Positions 1 to 10,359 of a stretch of DNA of 64,000 nt are shown here, piece after piece. Location of the stretch: NCBI RefSeq assembly GCF_001443605.1, contig NZ_CP013118.1, positions 4,055,001 to 4,119,000 on the forward strand, given 5' to 3'. The notes under the pieces are model-generated. The model was not told the DNA's origin. It did no database searches and saw nothing but the letters and a program-made list of their open reading frames with translations. The translations under genes and the position numbers were made by a program. The DNA comes from Salinivirga cyanobacteriivorans (lineage in GTDB: Bacteria; Bacteroidota; Bacteroidia; Bacteroidales; Salinivirgaceae). How positions within the stretch are numbered: the first letter of the stretch is position 1; every line of letters starts with the position of its first letter.

Positions 1-1113
1 TACAGGTACGTCGAGCTCTTTGGCAATGGCTTTAAGCGATCTTGATATAACACTAACCTCCTGTTCGCGGCTCGATTGGCCGGCGGCATTCATTAACTGC
101 AGGTAGTCAATAATGAGCATTTTTACGCCTTTTTCGTGTACCAGACGCCGGCATTTGGCGCGCAATTCAAAAATAGACAAACCTGGTGTGTCGTCAATGT
201 AGAGTGGAGCATTGCGAAGTTTTGGTAAACGGCTTTCCAATTGCTGCCATTCCCAATCTTCCATTTGTCCTGTTTTAATATGCTGCTGACTGATTTCTGT
301 TTCAGTAGAGATCATCCTCTTTACCAGCTGTATGGATGACATTTCCAATGAAAAGAAAGCTATAGGTGTATCATATTGTGCTGCCACATTACGGGCAATG
401 TTCAGTGCAAAGGCTGTTTTTCCCATTGAGGGCCGGGCAGCCAGAATAACCAGGTCTGAAGGTTGCCAACCCGATGTGATTCGGTCCAGGTTAGAGAATC
501 CCGATGGTATTCCGCTAAGTTCATCTTTATTTTTCGAGGCAGCTTCAATTTGTTCAATGGCTTCGTCAACCACAGAACCTATTGAAGTAGTTTGCTTTTT
601 AATATTTCCCTCTGCAACCTGGTATATTTTGTTTTCAGAGGTGTCAATCAGCTCAACTACATCGGTAGCCTCATCGAAAGCCATTTGTTGTATCTCAGCT
701 GTTATTCTGATGAGCTCCCGCTGAATAAATTTTTCTGCAATTAGTTTGGCGTGGTGCTCCAGGTGGGCAATAGAGCCAATGCGATAAGTGAGCTGAGTAA
801 TGTAATAGTCGCCTCCTGCCTCTTCAAGTTTTTTATTTTTCCGCAACTGTTCTATCACAGAAACCATATCAATGGGCTCATTTTCAGATGACAAATCTTT
901 TATGGCCTGGTAAATATGCTGATGCGATTCTTTATAAAAAGTTTCGGGTTGTAATAGGTCAAAAACTCTGTATATGGCATCTTTTTCAAGTAGCAAAGCT
1001 CCAAGAACGGCTTCTTCTATTTCTAAGGCATTTGGGGGTACTTTCCCAGAATCAACAGCTATGTGATCGACATATTTAGAAGGGTTCTCTTTCTTGAATT
1101 CTTTTTTTGCCAT
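1..1113 (-). CDS. dnaB: Replicative DNA helicase DnaB (N-terminal 371 residues, cut by window edge)
   Basis: Hexameric helicase that unwinds DNA ahead of the replication fork. Reading the minus strand from the ATG at 1113-1111 gives an open frame to the window edge. The N-terminal DnaB domain has the family signature PPNALEIEEAVLGALL near residue 25. The RecA-like domain follows, with the Walker A motif ARPSMGKTA and the DnaB-typical KMLIIDYLQLM Walker B region; the frame ends in ELDVPV, just before the expected QLNR region. The C-terminal part of a typical ~500-residue protein lies outside the window. It is divergent from ispE across a 272-bp gap. No intein is seen in the visible part. Confidence 0.96.
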   Translation of the reverse strand, partial: MAKKEFKKENPSKYVDHIAVDSGKVPPNALEIEEAVLGALLLEKDAIYRVFDLLQPETFYKESHQHIYQAIKDLSSENEPIDMVSVIEQLRKNKKLEEAGGDYYITQLTYRIGSIAHLEHHAKLIAEKFIQRELIRITAEIQQMAFDEATDVVELIDTSENKIYQVAEGNIKKQTTSIGSVVDEAIEQIEAASKNKDELSGIPSGFSNLDRITSGWQPSDLVILAARPSMGKTAFALNIARNVAAQYDTPIAFFSLEMSSIQLVKRMISTETEISQQHIKTGQMEDWEWQQLESRLPKLRNAPLYIDDTPGLSIFELRAKCRRLVHEKGVKMLIIDYLQLMNAAGQSSREQEVSVISRSLKAIAKELDVPV

Positions 1114-1286
1114 AATGCAATTGGTTTTATTATATATTTTTATGCTGCTATTGCACTGCTGTTTGGCCTTTTTTTGGTGTAGGCAATTCCTGACCGATGT
1201 ATAATCGGTTGCCCTTTTTATTGACTTGATTTTCAAGGATTAATCTTAAAACAGACTGGCCTTTTTTATGCAACGCTTTAGATTTA

Positions 1287-1294
1287 CAAAGTTA
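1287..1294 (-). promoter_or_regulatory. Candidate -7 element for dnaB
   Basis: TAACTTTG on the minus strand matches the Bacteroidota -7 consensus TAnnTTTG, about 175 bases upstream of the dnaB start. No well-spaced -33 TTTG is obvious, so this is a weak call. Confidence 0.25.
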
Positions 1295-1385
1295 AGTTTA
1301 TTTCAAAATTTTTCCAGAAACTATACAAAATATTATTAACAGGATCAATACAAATTTGTAATATTGCTAAGCAAAAAAAATATCA

Positions 1386-2195
1386 ATGGTTGTTTTTCCC
1401 AATGCTAAAATAAATCTCGGTTTAAATGTAAGGTATAAGCGTGATGATGGTTTTCATGAATTGGAAACCATTATGTTGCCTGTTCCAATGGTCGATATTC
1501 TTGAAATTTTACCGGCCGACAAAACAGAACTTTTTGAGTCAGGAATTACGCTTAAGGGTACACCAATGGAGCAAAACCTGATTTATAAAGCATGGAGCCT
1601 GCTTAAAACCCAATACGACATTCCCGCCATAAAAATTTACCTTCATAAAAAAATTCCCAGTGGAGCTGGTCTTGGAGGTGGTTCAGCCGATGCTGCATTT
1701 GCTATACGTGCATTAAACGAGATGTTTGAATTGAATTTATCTCCGCTGGAAATGAAAAAGAAAGCAGCTATGCTGGGTAGTGATTGTGCTTTTTTTATTG
1801 AGAATGAGCCGGCTTTGGCCACCGGGCGGGGTGAAAAACTTGAGCCTGTGCAGGTTGATTTAAAGGGCAAATACCTACTCCTGGTTGTGCCCGGACTACA
1901 TGTCTCAACAGCCGAAGCATATGGTAACATTAAACCACATGAATCAGAGCGCCTGGTAAGGTATGTAGTAACTCAACCGGCCAATACCTGGCAAAATGAC
2001 CTCATTAATGATTTTGAAGCAAGTATTTTTCCGGTATATCCTGAGTTAAAAAATATTAAAGAAAACCTCTATGCACACGGAGCTTTTTATGCTGCCATGA
2101 GTGGGAGCGGTAGTGCAATTTATGGCCTTTTTAATGATGAGCCGGAACCATTTTTTTACCCCAATACACGTTTGATCAAAATCCTAAAACTATAA
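1386..2195 (+). CDS. ispE: 4-diphosphocytidyl-2-C-methyl-D-erythritol kinase
   Basis: ATP-dependent kinase of the MEP (non-mevalonate) isoprenoid pathway, phosphorylating the 2-hydroxyl of CDP-methylerythritol in the cytoplasm. The 269-residue protein has the expected N-terminal FPNAKINLGL motif and the GHMP-kinase glycine-rich loop PSGAGLGGGSADAAF near residues 90-105. A C-terminal MSGSGSAIYGLF motif is the third GHMP element. Length is normal for the family. It stands alone between divergent dnaB and a convergent T9SS gene, so it is probably monocistronic. A palindromic TACAAATTTGTA lies 25 bases upstream. Confidence 0.96.
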   Translation: MVVFPNAKINLGLNVRYKRDDGFHELETIMLPVPMVDILEILPADKTELFESGITLKGTPMEQNLIYKAWSLLKTQYDIPAIKIYLHKKIPSGAGLGGGSADAAFAIRALNEMFELNLSPLEMKKKAAMLGSDCAFFIENEPALATGRGEKLEPVQVDLKGKYLLLVVPGLHVSTAEAYGNIKPHESERLVRYVVTQPANTWQNDLINDFEASIFPVYPELKNIKENLYAHGAFYAAMSGSGSAIYGLFNDEPEPFFYPNTRLIKILKL

Positions 2196-2245
2196 AAAAA
2201 GCCCCCAAAAATGTTAATATAAGCATTGATGGAGGCCTTTTGGGG
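2194..2245 (-). terminator. Intrinsic terminator of the 2259-5546 gene
   Basis: CCCCAAAA at 2203-2210 is complementary to TTTTGGGG at 2238-2245. Read on the minus strand, the stem is followed by a run of seven T (2200-2194), as expected for termination of the minus-strand T9SS gene just after its stop. It overlaps the last bases of ispE. Confidence 0.6.
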
Positions 2246-2258
2246 AATACTATATGAA

Positions 2259-5200
2259 CTAGTTAAGTATTATGCGATGGGAATATGTGTTGTTTTCTGT
2301 TTTTAGGTTAATTATGTAAAGTCCCTGGCTGTAGCCAGTAAGGTCTATGCTTGTGGCATCCTGCATTTGCTTTCTGATTACGATTTTACCAATAGCATTT
2401 AATACTTCCACTTTGTATGCTCCGCGGGCTTTAATTTGGAAAATGCCGTTACCCGGATTAGGATATACCTTCAATGCATTTTCAGTTGTTTGATTGTTTG
2501 TAATTCCTACCTCTTCGTCGATGCTTACATCGTCAATTACCAGAATTCCCTGCATCGGATCGCTCATGGCATGAAATCCAATGTAAAAGTCTCCGGAAAT
2601 TGAAGGTGAAAATGTGGTTGTGTATTCACGATAATCAGCAGGTGTAATGTTATTGTCGAAGAAAATTTCTTCAGTCATGGCTGTTCCTGTATGTGCATTT
2701 CCAATTTTCACTTCCATTTTCTCAAAGGTGCCATTGCCAACAAAATCAATGGCTTTGTACCAGAATGAAATGTGATAGTCATTACCTGCCTGCATTTGCA
2801 TTGGCGGTGTGAAAAGCCAGTCGTCTAGCGGGTTTGAGAAATCGAAATTTATAACGTGCATTGCTATGGAATCACTATTTGCATTATTGGGGAATGTGGC
2901 ATTATTGGCCAGTTTATCCCATGCTGTGTTATTGGTTTCCAGTGACCATCCCATAGGATACCTCGGTTCTCCATCGGGTAAAAAGTGCGTTGTGTAGTTA
3001 TTAAAATCTTCACTCCAGGGGTAAGCGCTAATTGTTGGGTCAGGCATGGTAGTGAAAGACCAGATTTCTACATTTTCAGCATCTCCATTTTCATTGTAAG
3101 GAACAACCTTCCAATAGTAGGTCGTGTTGTATTCCAGCTCATCACCAAAATTAAATTGGGTGAGGTTGCCTACATCAACATTATCTACAATTTCGAATGC
3201 ATCTGTAGAAGAGCCCAATGAAATACGGTATCCTGTTGGCTCACCACCTTCGTTGCTCCATCTGAAAGGGATGGCATTCATGATGTCCACATTCGTGTTG
3301 TTGTCAATTGGATAAATATTGCCGGCAGCAGTGGGTAAACCAGTATTATTCGGGTTTTTCCAAACCACATCGTCTATTCTTATACTGCTGGTAACACTGT
3401 CATTGAGTCCGTGTGCAAATGCAATGTACGGTTTTGTGTTTGCTGCATCGAATGATATAGTATACTTTGTAAGCTCCTGGGTTACCTGAATGGTATCTGT
3501 TGTCGAAAAGCTATTGGGGTCTTTCGGATTATCCATTACACCTACAAACAAGTCGAGGCTGTCCTGGGCCGATTTAATGGCATAAAATTCCAGAATATTT
3601 GTGTCAAAATTTGTTAGCCCTGGTGTAATTGCCATAAGTGGGTGTGTAAAATCAGCAGCATTGTAAAGTCGCAATACGTTAGGTGCTGAATTATATTCGT
3701 AAGAGAGTGCACTTACAACTTTGGCATAATGGTACGCGTTTTCCGGGTTGTCAACTTTATTCCAGTTTTCAGGTAAAGAGTTAACTTCTGTATTATCGAA
3801 ATATTCAAATATTTCTGTCAGGGGCTCCAGCCCGTTTCCGCTTACGGGAAGGCTGTTTTCTCCTGAGAAGTTACCATCTATATTGAAAGTAATATCGCCA
3901 TTAAATGTACCTGCTGTAGCCGGTTCGAAACTAATAATTGCGGTATCTGAGGTGCCTCCTGCAATTGTGCCGGAATAGTTACAGGTATATCCATCGGGTG
4001 TGTTCACATTGGTAATGGTGAGGTCCTGAGTTGCATTGCCATTAGATATGGCTACTGGCAATTCATAGTAACCACCGATGAAAATATCTTCAAATGCAAG
4101 GGTCGTTGGGTTTAGGGTAATTTCGGCGCCTGATGCTGAAGACTTAATTTCAATATTGTCAAGAAATACTGGTTTTGGATAGCTGGCAGCATCAATTATT
4201 TTATATACCCAACGCAGATATGTGTTATTTCCTGCATAAGAGGTAAGGTCTGCCACTTCCTGCACATATTCCTCCTGTGCTTCTGCAGGTGCCAGTGTGG
4301 CCAGGGTTATCCAGGAGGTTCCACCGTCAGGTGTTACCTGAAAGTAGCAAGAGTCTACATTGGCAATTTTTCCACCGGGGATTGAATCACCATTAAACCA
4401 CCAGAACGAAATTTGCATATCCTCTGGTAAATTGAATCTTGGTGTTACGAGTTCGTAATTAGTATTTTGATCGAGGAAAGATGGTGAAATATATGCACAT
4501 GAATCTCCATTTTGGGCATAAGAGCCACGCGAATTCCAGGAGCCGGTTCCTGTTGTCCATTTCCAGTCACTTTCATCGGGCGCATAAATAATTGGAAATA
4601 CTACATCAGAAGTGCCTTCAAAATTTTGGGCGTAAGGGAACTGGCTTATAATTTTCTGTACTTCAAATGCCCAAACGGGTGAGGTGCTTGTTTCTGTACC
4701 ATCACTTGCCACTACCTGCCAATAATATGTGGTTTTGGAGGTAAGTAATTCTGTTGAAGGGTCAGCGGTATAAGTTCCGGCACCTGATGCTACCGCATCG
4801 TCAGTAATTAGAGCGGCTGCTTCCTGATTTATTACGCTTGCTTCATCTGCAGAGAAATATACGTCATAGGTAGCTGTATTTTCATCAAGTTCAAATTCCA
4901 GTAGTGCTTCGGCATCAACATAAATGGCATTCTCAGCTGGATTTGGATTGGTGGGTGTGCCGGGTCCGTTTGATGTATAATAAAAGCGAATATTGGGTAG
5001 CGAAGATGGATATGGATTCAGGTTCCCTGCGCTTGCCGGAAATGCTTCGTCGCTACCGGCTGATTTATTATTATGCGTTGTGGAAGCTGTAGAGTTAAAG
5101 CTCTCATAATCATAATCTCCATCGCGGTTTTCGTAATGCACAATTAAGTTATCGCTTCCATTGTAATCAAATGGAGTGTCAAGTGTAATAACTGTCCAGC

Positions 5201-5546
5201 CATCAAAGGTAATATCGCCATCAAAAACCAGCGTGTAGCCACTGCTTTCGGGATTTTCATAAGCAGAGCTGGCAAAAATATCGTTTGATGTGTGTTTAAT
5301 GTAAATTTTTTGATTGGTATTGGTTTTGGGGCCATTGGTGCAATCAAACGCAATTTGGGTTATTTGTTTTGCTTCACCAAGGTCAGCTTGCTCGTAAATT
5401 GAACTGTACCATGCGTAATTATAGTATCCGTAAACGGGGTAAGATGTGGATACGTCTCCGTTACCTATCTGCACATATGATTGTGCCTGCAAAAATGCAA
5501 AGGAGAGTAACATGCAAAGTGTCGTAATTGTAAATTTAAATCTCAT
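2259..5546 (-). CDS. Large secreted protein with Fn3-like domains and T9SS sorting domain
   Basis: 1095-residue extracellular protein of unknown specific role. A signal peptide (residues 1-22, ending LQAQ) is followed by repeated beta-sandwich modules. These include two Fn3-like segments (motif TTYYWQVVASDG, and again TTYYWKVVPYNENG), a choice-of-anchor-like segment around residues 470-560 (PTTLAFEDIFIGG), and cleaved-adhesin/MAM-like modules with paired F..Y.QNF and FW.F motifs. The last ~75 residues begin KVYPNPGNGIFQIKA and end YSHRIILN, the type A T9SS C-terminal domain that directs export across the outer membrane and surface anchoring. No catalytic motif is visible, so adhesion or matrix binding is the best guess. 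Monocistronic. Confidence 0.85.
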   Translation of the reverse strand: MRFKFTITTLCMLLSFAFLQAQSYVQIGNGDVSTSYPVYGYYNYAWYSSIYEQADLGEAKQITQIAFDCTNGPKTNTNQKIYIKHTSNDIFASSAYENPESSGYTLVFDGDITFDGWTVITLDTPFDYNGSDNLIVHYENRDGDYDYESFNSTASTTHNNKSAGSDEAFPASAGNLNPYPSSLPNIRFYYTSNGPGTPTNPNPAENAIYVDAEALLEFELDENTATYDVYFSADEASVINQEAAALITDDAVASGAGTYTADPSTELLTSKTTYYWQVVASDGTETSTSPVWAFEVQKIISQFPYAQNFEGTSDVVFPIIYAPDESDWKWTTGTGSWNSRGSYAQNGDSCAYISPSFLDQNTNYELVTPRFNLPEDMQISFWWFNGDSIPGGKIANVDSCYFQVTPDGGTSWITLATLAPAEAQEEYVQEVADLTSYAGNNTYLRWVYKIIDAASYPKPVFLDNIEIKSSASGAEITLNPTTLAFEDIFIGGYYELPVAISNGNATQDLTITNVNTPDGYTCNYSGTIAGGTSDTAIISFEPATAGTFNGDITFNIDGNFSGENSLPVSGNGLEPLTEIFEYFDNTEVNSLPENWNKVDNPENAYHYAKVVSALSYEYNSAPNVLRLYNAADFTHPLMAITPGLTNFDTNILEFYAIKSAQDSLDLFVGVMDNPKDPNSFSTTDTIQVTQELTKYTISFDAANTKPYIAFAHGLNDSVTSSIRIDDVVWKNPNNTGLPTAAGNIYPIDNNTNVDIMNAIPFRWSNEGGEPTGYRISLGSSTDAFEIVDNVDVGNLTQFNFGDELEYNTTYYWKVVPYNENGDAENVEIWSFTTMPDPTISAYPWSEDFNNYTTHFLPDGEPRYPMGWSLETNNTAWDKLANNATFPNNANSDSIAMHVINFDFSNPLDDWLFTPPMQMQAGNDYHISFWYKAIDFVGNGTFEKMEVKIGNAHTGTAMTEEIFFDNNITPADYREYTTTFSPSISGDFYIGFHAMSDPMQGILVIDDVSIDEEVGITNNQTTENALKVYPNPGNGIFQIKARGAYKVEVLNAIGKIVIRKQMQDATSIDLTGYSQGLYIINLKTENNTYSHRIILN

Positions 5547-5678
5547 AAGGTTTTATTTTAGTAAATGACATTTAATGAAATACCGATTTTAACCGGTCAA
5601 TTAATTTTTAAATTATTGTGGCGGCTAATATAGGGGTTCATTTGTTGCACTTTCGTGAGGGTGAACCCTCAATTTTTA

Positions 5679-5686
5679 TAAATTTG
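5679..5686 (+). promoter_or_regulatory. Candidate -7 element for the TPR kinase operon
   Basis: TAAATTTG fits the Bacteroidota TAnnTTTG consensus and lies 20 bases before the kinase ATG at 5707. The upstream TTTCG at 5651-5655 is only a weak -33 candidate. Confidence 0.4.
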
Positions 5687-5706
5687 TAGGCTAAACCCGT
5701 TTTACC

Positions 5707-7752
5707 ATGAAAATGTCTAGGTTCTTATTTCTGGCTTTTATCGGGGCACTGCTATTTGTATTGCAGGCTGCCAACGCTCAGCGTCCAGTCGAGGAGGAGG
5801 TGAAAAGGGTATACCATGTGGCAGATAGCCTTTATAAGCTAGAAGACTCTCATAAGGCATTGGATACACTTTTATCAGTATTGCCTGATTTTAATGAGTT
5901 CCATAATGATTCTCTCGAAAGTAAAGTGCTTGGGTTATTTGGCCATTTACAAAAAAATATGGGTAACGATACTGTGGGGATTGGGAAATTTATGCAAGGA
6001 CTCAAATCAAGGCAGCTTAGAAAGTATTTGAATGCTGTAGAGGCAATGGGTCTTTACTTTGAACGCAGGGAGCATTATACAAAAGCTTTGAGCTATTATA
6101 AAAAAATGATTCTTTTTGCCCGTACTTTGAATGATACCCTGAAGTTAGGTGAGGGATATTTCAAAACAGGTAAAATGTTTAAGGCACTTTTAAACTTCCC
6201 TAAAGCGAATCAGTATTTTAATGAGGCTTTGATTTATTATAAAAGTAGCAATGCTCAGCAACAAATTATTAAATTATATAACCAGCTTGGCGATATGAGT
6301 GCAGAAATGGGACAACCCGATTCTGCAAAAATATTTTTTCGAAAAGCTATATCTTTTGCACGCAATACAGAATCGGCCACTAGCCGAATCATTGCCTACC
6401 ACAGGTTAGCAATAATTGCTGGAGATAATGGTAATTTTAATGAGGCGTTGATCTATTATGAAAATTCGAAAGAGTTGGCAACTCAAAAAGAACCTAAATA
6501 CTTACCCTCTATATATTTTGATCTAGCCAGCTTTTTTGAAAAATTTGGTAAAACCGGTAAGGCTGAGAAAGCTTATAAAGAGAGCATGATTTATGCAGCA
6601 GAATACAACAATACTGCTATTCAGATCAATGCTGCAAAGAAACTGGCAGAGTTGTATGCGTTAAAAAATATGAATAGCCGGGCCGTGAAATACTATCAGC
6701 TTTCAATAATGCTGGCTGATAGTATGCAACAAATTAATAGCATTCAGGAAATGGCCCGTTTTGAGGCCCGATATAATCTGATGCAAAAGGAACAGGAAAT
6801 TGCATTGCTTGACAGGGAAAGAAAACTGAAAGCTGTAAAACTAAAAAATCAGGAGTTGCGTTCGAAGCTATATATCGGAGGGCTGATTTTACTCGCTTTA
6901 TTGGCAGCTGTTTTATTCTACCATATTGTAACGCATATTAAGAAAAACCGATTACTTTCTGAGCAAAATGCAAAAATTAACGAGCAAAATGAGGAGCTTA
7001 GCCAGATAAACCAACAATTGAGCGAGTCTGAAAACCATCTTATGCAGGCGCTATCTACAAAAAATAAGCTTTTTGCCATTATAGGACACGACCTTAAAAG
7101 TCCGTTAATGGACATCAAAAACCTGATTTTTATTCTCAAAAATAATGCAGGCCAGTTTGGAAAGGATGCACTTAAAAACCATACGGGTCAGATCGAAAAC
7201 CGACTGATATCGTTACTTGAATTGCTAAACAATCTACTTAACTGGGGCATGACAGAACGAGATGCACTTAAGTATACGCCTCAAAAAGTTGATTTGGTTC
7301 AGCTGATTTCAAAAACCATTCGTTTGTTTGACGGAATGACTGCAAATAAAAATATTAGTGTCAGGAGTAATTTGCCGGAGTCCATAAGTTGGTACACTGA
7401 TTTTAATATGATGGAGTTTGTGTTGCGCAATGTTTTGTCAAACGCAATAAAATTTTCTGAAAAAGATAGTCAAATCGATATAACAGCTACATTAGATTAT
7501 GATCGGCTTTACATTAGCATTGCCGATTATGGGATGGGCATGACAAGAGATCAGCTGAAGAAGGTTTTTGACCGAACGTCAGAAAAGGTAAGAGCCGGAA
7601 CTCAGAATGAAAAAGGCACTGGTCTTGGTATGTCGTTGACTTATGAGTTTGTTAAACAAATGAACGGCGTTATCGATATTGATAGTAGACCCAATAAAGG
7701 TACGCGTGTTGAGATAACTTTTGAAGCGAATGATAAAAGAGCAATACATTGA
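5707..7752 (+). CDS. TPR-repeat sensor histidine kinase
   Basis: 681-residue membrane kinase of a two-component system. A signal peptide (MKMSRFLFLAFIGALLF...NAQ) leads into a periplasmic array of tetratricopeptide repeats (about residues 30-350). A coiled coil, one transmembrane helix (about 386-406, LYIGGLILLALLAAVLFY) and a second coiled coil follow. The HisKA domain has the phospho-acceptor His461 in FAIIGHDLKSPL. The HATPase domain has the N box (VLSNAIKFS), G1 (DYGMGM) and G2 (GTGLGMSLTYEFV). This architecture is common in Bacteroidota. Its stop codon lies 3 bases before the next frame, a LuxR-type regulator, which is its evident partner. The signal sensed is unknown. A slightly later start at 5713 is possible. 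Confidence 0.93.
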   Translation: MKMSRFLFLAFIGALLFVLQAANAQRPVEEEVKRVYHVADSLYKLEDSHKALDTLLSVLPDFNEFHNDSLESKVLGLFGHLQKNMGNDTVGIGKFMQGLKSRQLRKYLNAVEAMGLYFERREHYTKALSYYKKMILFARTLNDTLKLGEGYFKTGKMFKALLNFPKANQYFNEALIYYKSSNAQQQIIKLYNQLGDMSAEMGQPDSAKIFFRKAISFARNTESATSRIIAYHRLAIIAGDNGNFNEALIYYENSKELATQKEPKYLPSIYFDLASFFEKFGKTGKAEKAYKESMIYAAEYNNTAIQINAAKKLAELYALKNMNSRAVKYYQLSIMLADSMQQINSIQEMARFEARYNLMQKEQEIALLDRERKLKAVKLKNQELRSKLYIGGLILLALLAAVLFYHIVTHIKKNRLLSEQNAKINEQNEELSQINQQLSESENHLMQALSTKNKLFAIIGHDLKSPLMDIKNLIFILKNNAGQFGKDALKNHTGQIENRLISLLELLNNLLNWGMTERDALKYTPQKVDLVQLISKTIRLFDGMTANKNISVRSNLPESISWYTDFNMMEFVLRNVLSNAIKFSEKDSQIDITATLDYDRLYISIADYGMGMTRDQLKKVFDRTSEKVRAGTQNEKGTGLGMSLTYEFVKQMNGVIDIDSRPNKGTRVEITFEANDKRAIH

Positions 7753-7755
7753 TTT

Positions 7756-8442
7756 ATGGGGGGTATGAAAAAAATTGCAATAGCAGATGACCATGCATTA
7801 ATCAGGGAAGGAATAAAGGCAGCTTTGGCCGGAACCGATAATTATAATATTGTTGGTGAAGTTAGCGATGGACGTGCATGTATAAATTTACTTAAGCAGG
7901 AGCCAATAGATGTTATTTTGCTCGATATTGATATGCCCCAAAAGAATGGAGTAGAAGTGGGGCAATGGATTAAGTCGATGCAGCTAAACGTGAAAATCAT
8001 ATATATAACCAGCCATGTTGACTTTTTTAGCTTTTATCAGGCCTGGAAACTACGTCCATCAGGATTTTTATTCAAGGAGAATGCTCTGGAAGAGATCCTG
8101 CTTTGCCTTCAACAGGTAGAGCAGGGGGCCACATATTTTTCACCTGAAACGGAAGCATTTCTGAATAGTAATCAGCACCTTGTAAAAAATTTTGAAGCAA
8201 TTCATGAGAAGCTAAATGCACTTTCTGCCAAAGAGAAACAAATATTATTGCATATTGCCAATAGCAAAACAACCAGTGAAATAGCTGATGAGCTTTTTAA
8301 CAGTTATAAAACCATCGAAAACCACAGGTACAATATATCTCGTAAACTGGATATTAACGGAGCAAATAATTTAATGCGCTTTGCTATACAGCATTATGAT
8401 CTTATAAAAGCAGAGGTGTCTGATGATATTCGGGATTTGTGA
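7756..8442 (+). CDS. NarL/LuxR-family response regulator
   Basis: DNA-binding partner of the upstream TPR kinase. The receiver domain shows the acidic pair in IAIADDHALIREG, phospho-acceptor Asp57 in VILLDIDMPQKNG, and the switch residues IYITS and FLFKENA. A C-terminal LuxR helix-turn-helix starts at LSAKEKQILLHIANSK and includes SYKTIENHRYNISRKL. The second Met at 7765 is a plausible alternative start, because a GGGGGG run lies just before it. The 3-bp spacing from the kinase gene indicates co-transcription. Targets cannot be inferred. Confidence 0.94.
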   Translation: MGGMKKIAIADDHALIREGIKAALAGTDNYNIVGEVSDGRACINLLKQEPIDVILLDIDMPQKNGVEVGQWIKSMQLNVKIIYITSHVDFFSFYQAWKLRPSGFLFKENALEEILLCLQQVEQGATYFSPETEAFLNSNQHLVKNFEAIHEKLNALSAKEKQILLHIANSKTTSEIADELFNSYKTIENHRYNISRKLDINGANNLMRFAIQHYDLIKAEVSDDIRDL

Positions 8443-8502
8443 AATCATAGAAATACTAGTTTTAATTATATGCTGAAAATCAGATATAAAATTACATACA
8501 TC

Positions 8503-9504
8503 ATGAAATATTTAACACTCATTTTAGTTGTATTTTTGGTTACAACATCCTGTAATCAGGATAAAAGTAAATATATTAAAAACCAGGGACAGGCCCACGG
8601 TACATTTTATCACATTATTTATGAATCGCCAAACGGAGTCGATTACCACGATCAACTGCGCAGTACGATGCAACGCATTGATAAATCTTTGTCTACATAT
8701 GACCCTGTTTCAGTTATCAGTCGCATTAATCAGAACGATAGTTCTGTAGTATTGGACGACCATTTTCTGAATGTATACCGAAGAGCAGAAGAAATTGCAA
8801 ATGAAACACATGGCGCTTTTGACATAACTGTTGCACCATTGGTAAATGCCTGGGGATTTGGTTATACCGAACCGCAGCGAACCGATTCTGTTTCGATAGC
8901 AACCATTTTGGAGTACGTTGGTTACGAAAAGGTACATTTAATCAATGGCAATCTGAATAAAGACACAGCAGCCATTCAATTAGATGCCAGTGCCATTGCT
9001 AAGGGGTACTCTGTAGATCAGGCAGCTGAAAAACTTGAGAAAAAGGGCGTAAAAAACTATATGGTTGAGATTGGCGGCGAAATTCGTGTAAAAGGCCAAA
9101 ATCCCAATGGACTGGCCTGGAGAATAGGTATAGATGAGCCCACAGAAGATCAGGCACTTATGGATCGCAAAATACAGCGTATACTTCATATCAATAAAGG
9201 TGCGCTTGCAACTTCGGGTAATTACCGCCAGTTTTATGAGAAAAATGGCCAAAAATATGCGCATACAATCAATCCAAAAACCGGATATCCGGTACAGCAC
9301 AGGTTGCTTAGTGCTTCTGTACTGGCTCCCGATTGTATGACGGCAGATGCCTACGCCACCGCATTTATGGTGCTTGGATTTCATGCCTCCATGGATATTG
9401 TGGAGCAACACCCGGAGCTAAAGGCTTATTTTATACTAAGTGGCGAAGAAGAGCCATTTGAAGTAAAATATTCTGAGGGAATGCAATCGCATTTGAAAGA
9501 TTAA
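8503..9504 (+). CDS. apbE: FAD:protein FMN transferase, lipoprotein (ApbE family)
   Basis: ApbE attaches FMN covalently to Thr/Ser of target flavoproteins such as RnfG/NqrC, using FAD as donor, on the outer face of the inner membrane. I chose the ATG at 8503 rather than 8470 because it gives a clean lipoprotein signal MKYLTLILVVFLVTTSC with Cys at the lipobox. The body has the ApbE hallmarks AHGTFYHIIYE, DITVAPLVNAWGFG, LDASAIAKGYSVDQ, EIGGEIRVKG, ALATSGNYRQFY, HTINPKTGYP and the metal-binding region CMTADAYATAFMVLG. Length (333 residues) is normal. No Rnf or Nqr genes are in the window, so its substrate lies elsewhere. Confidence 0.94.
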   Translation: MKYLTLILVVFLVTTSCNQDKSKYIKNQGQAHGTFYHIIYESPNGVDYHDQLRSTMQRIDKSLSTYDPVSVISRINQNDSSVVLDDHFLNVYRRAEEIANETHGAFDITVAPLVNAWGFGYTEPQRTDSVSIATILEYVGYEKVHLINGNLNKDTAAIQLDASAIAKGYSVDQAAEKLEKKGVKNYMVEIGGEIRVKGQNPNGLAWRIGIDEPTEDQALMDRKIQRILHINKGALATSGNYRQFYEKNGQKYAHTINPKTGYPVQHRLLSASVLAPDCMTADAYATAFMVLGFHASMDIVEQHPELKAYFILSGEEEPFEVKYSEGMQSHLKD

Positions 9505-10280
9505 GAATAAATTTTTGCAAATAGATACCCGTAAGGAGTTTTTATATTTTATTAATTGCTGATCAATATCTCCTTATGCATTTAGGGGGCATTTTAATTA
9601 TTCAACCCATTCCCGGCAGCCTCAAAATTATCGAATTCACAAATAATGGGAGTAGTAGGTGTGTCCGTGCCGCTTTCGAAGCTCGAAACGAAAATTCCCA
9701 CATCGATACCTTCAGGGTGTGTTGGCAGACCTGAAATTTCTTCAATAATGTTACCATTTAAATAAAAAGTGGCAATGTCCTGGTTTTGGCTCAGACTTAT
9801 GGTATTGGGTTCATTTAAATGTGGGTAGCAACGTTTCCATTCTGTTAAGTGTGTCCACTCAGCACCCGAAACCTCATTTTTTCTGCTAATCCGGTATCGA
9901 CCCGAATAGGGTTTTAACTGAAATAAATAATAATCGGATAGCTCACCGTTCGCTATACCATTAAAAATTAAACCGGCACTGCCATTCATTTGCAAATAAT
10001 TCAACTGAACTTCAATACTGTAATTGGGCATCAGTTTGGCTATTGGAGCCTTAGCTGAGCAAATTAGATCAATGTTTTTAACCATTATTTCGTAGGTATT
10101 CTGATCAGTATAATATTGGCTTGAGACATTATTTGTGTCAATATACCAACCACTATTCACATCAGAAAAATCATCACTGAAATTTATTAATGTATTAACC
10201 TCATAAGGGGTTTCTTGTTCCTCAGTGCAAGCTGCTAATAAAATAAGTATTATCAGTAATGGTAAAAAGTAATAGCGTTG

Positions 10281-10285
10281 ACTAT
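10281..10285. repeat. Left target-site duplication of the IS (ACTAT)
   Basis: ACTAT directly abuts the left inverted repeat and matches 11830-11834 on the other side of the element. Five bases is within the 3-5 bp range known for IS3-family insertions. Confidence 0.85.
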
Positions 10286-10359
10286 TGGTTTAGCCCCCTA
10301 TAAATCGGACAATTTATTTTCAGGTTTCAAAAGTAACCATTTTTTTCCATAATATTGCA

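Noticed and set aside
332-724. Plus-strand open frame of 130 codons
   Set aside because: Antisense shadow of dnaB, which is clearly coding on the minus strand.
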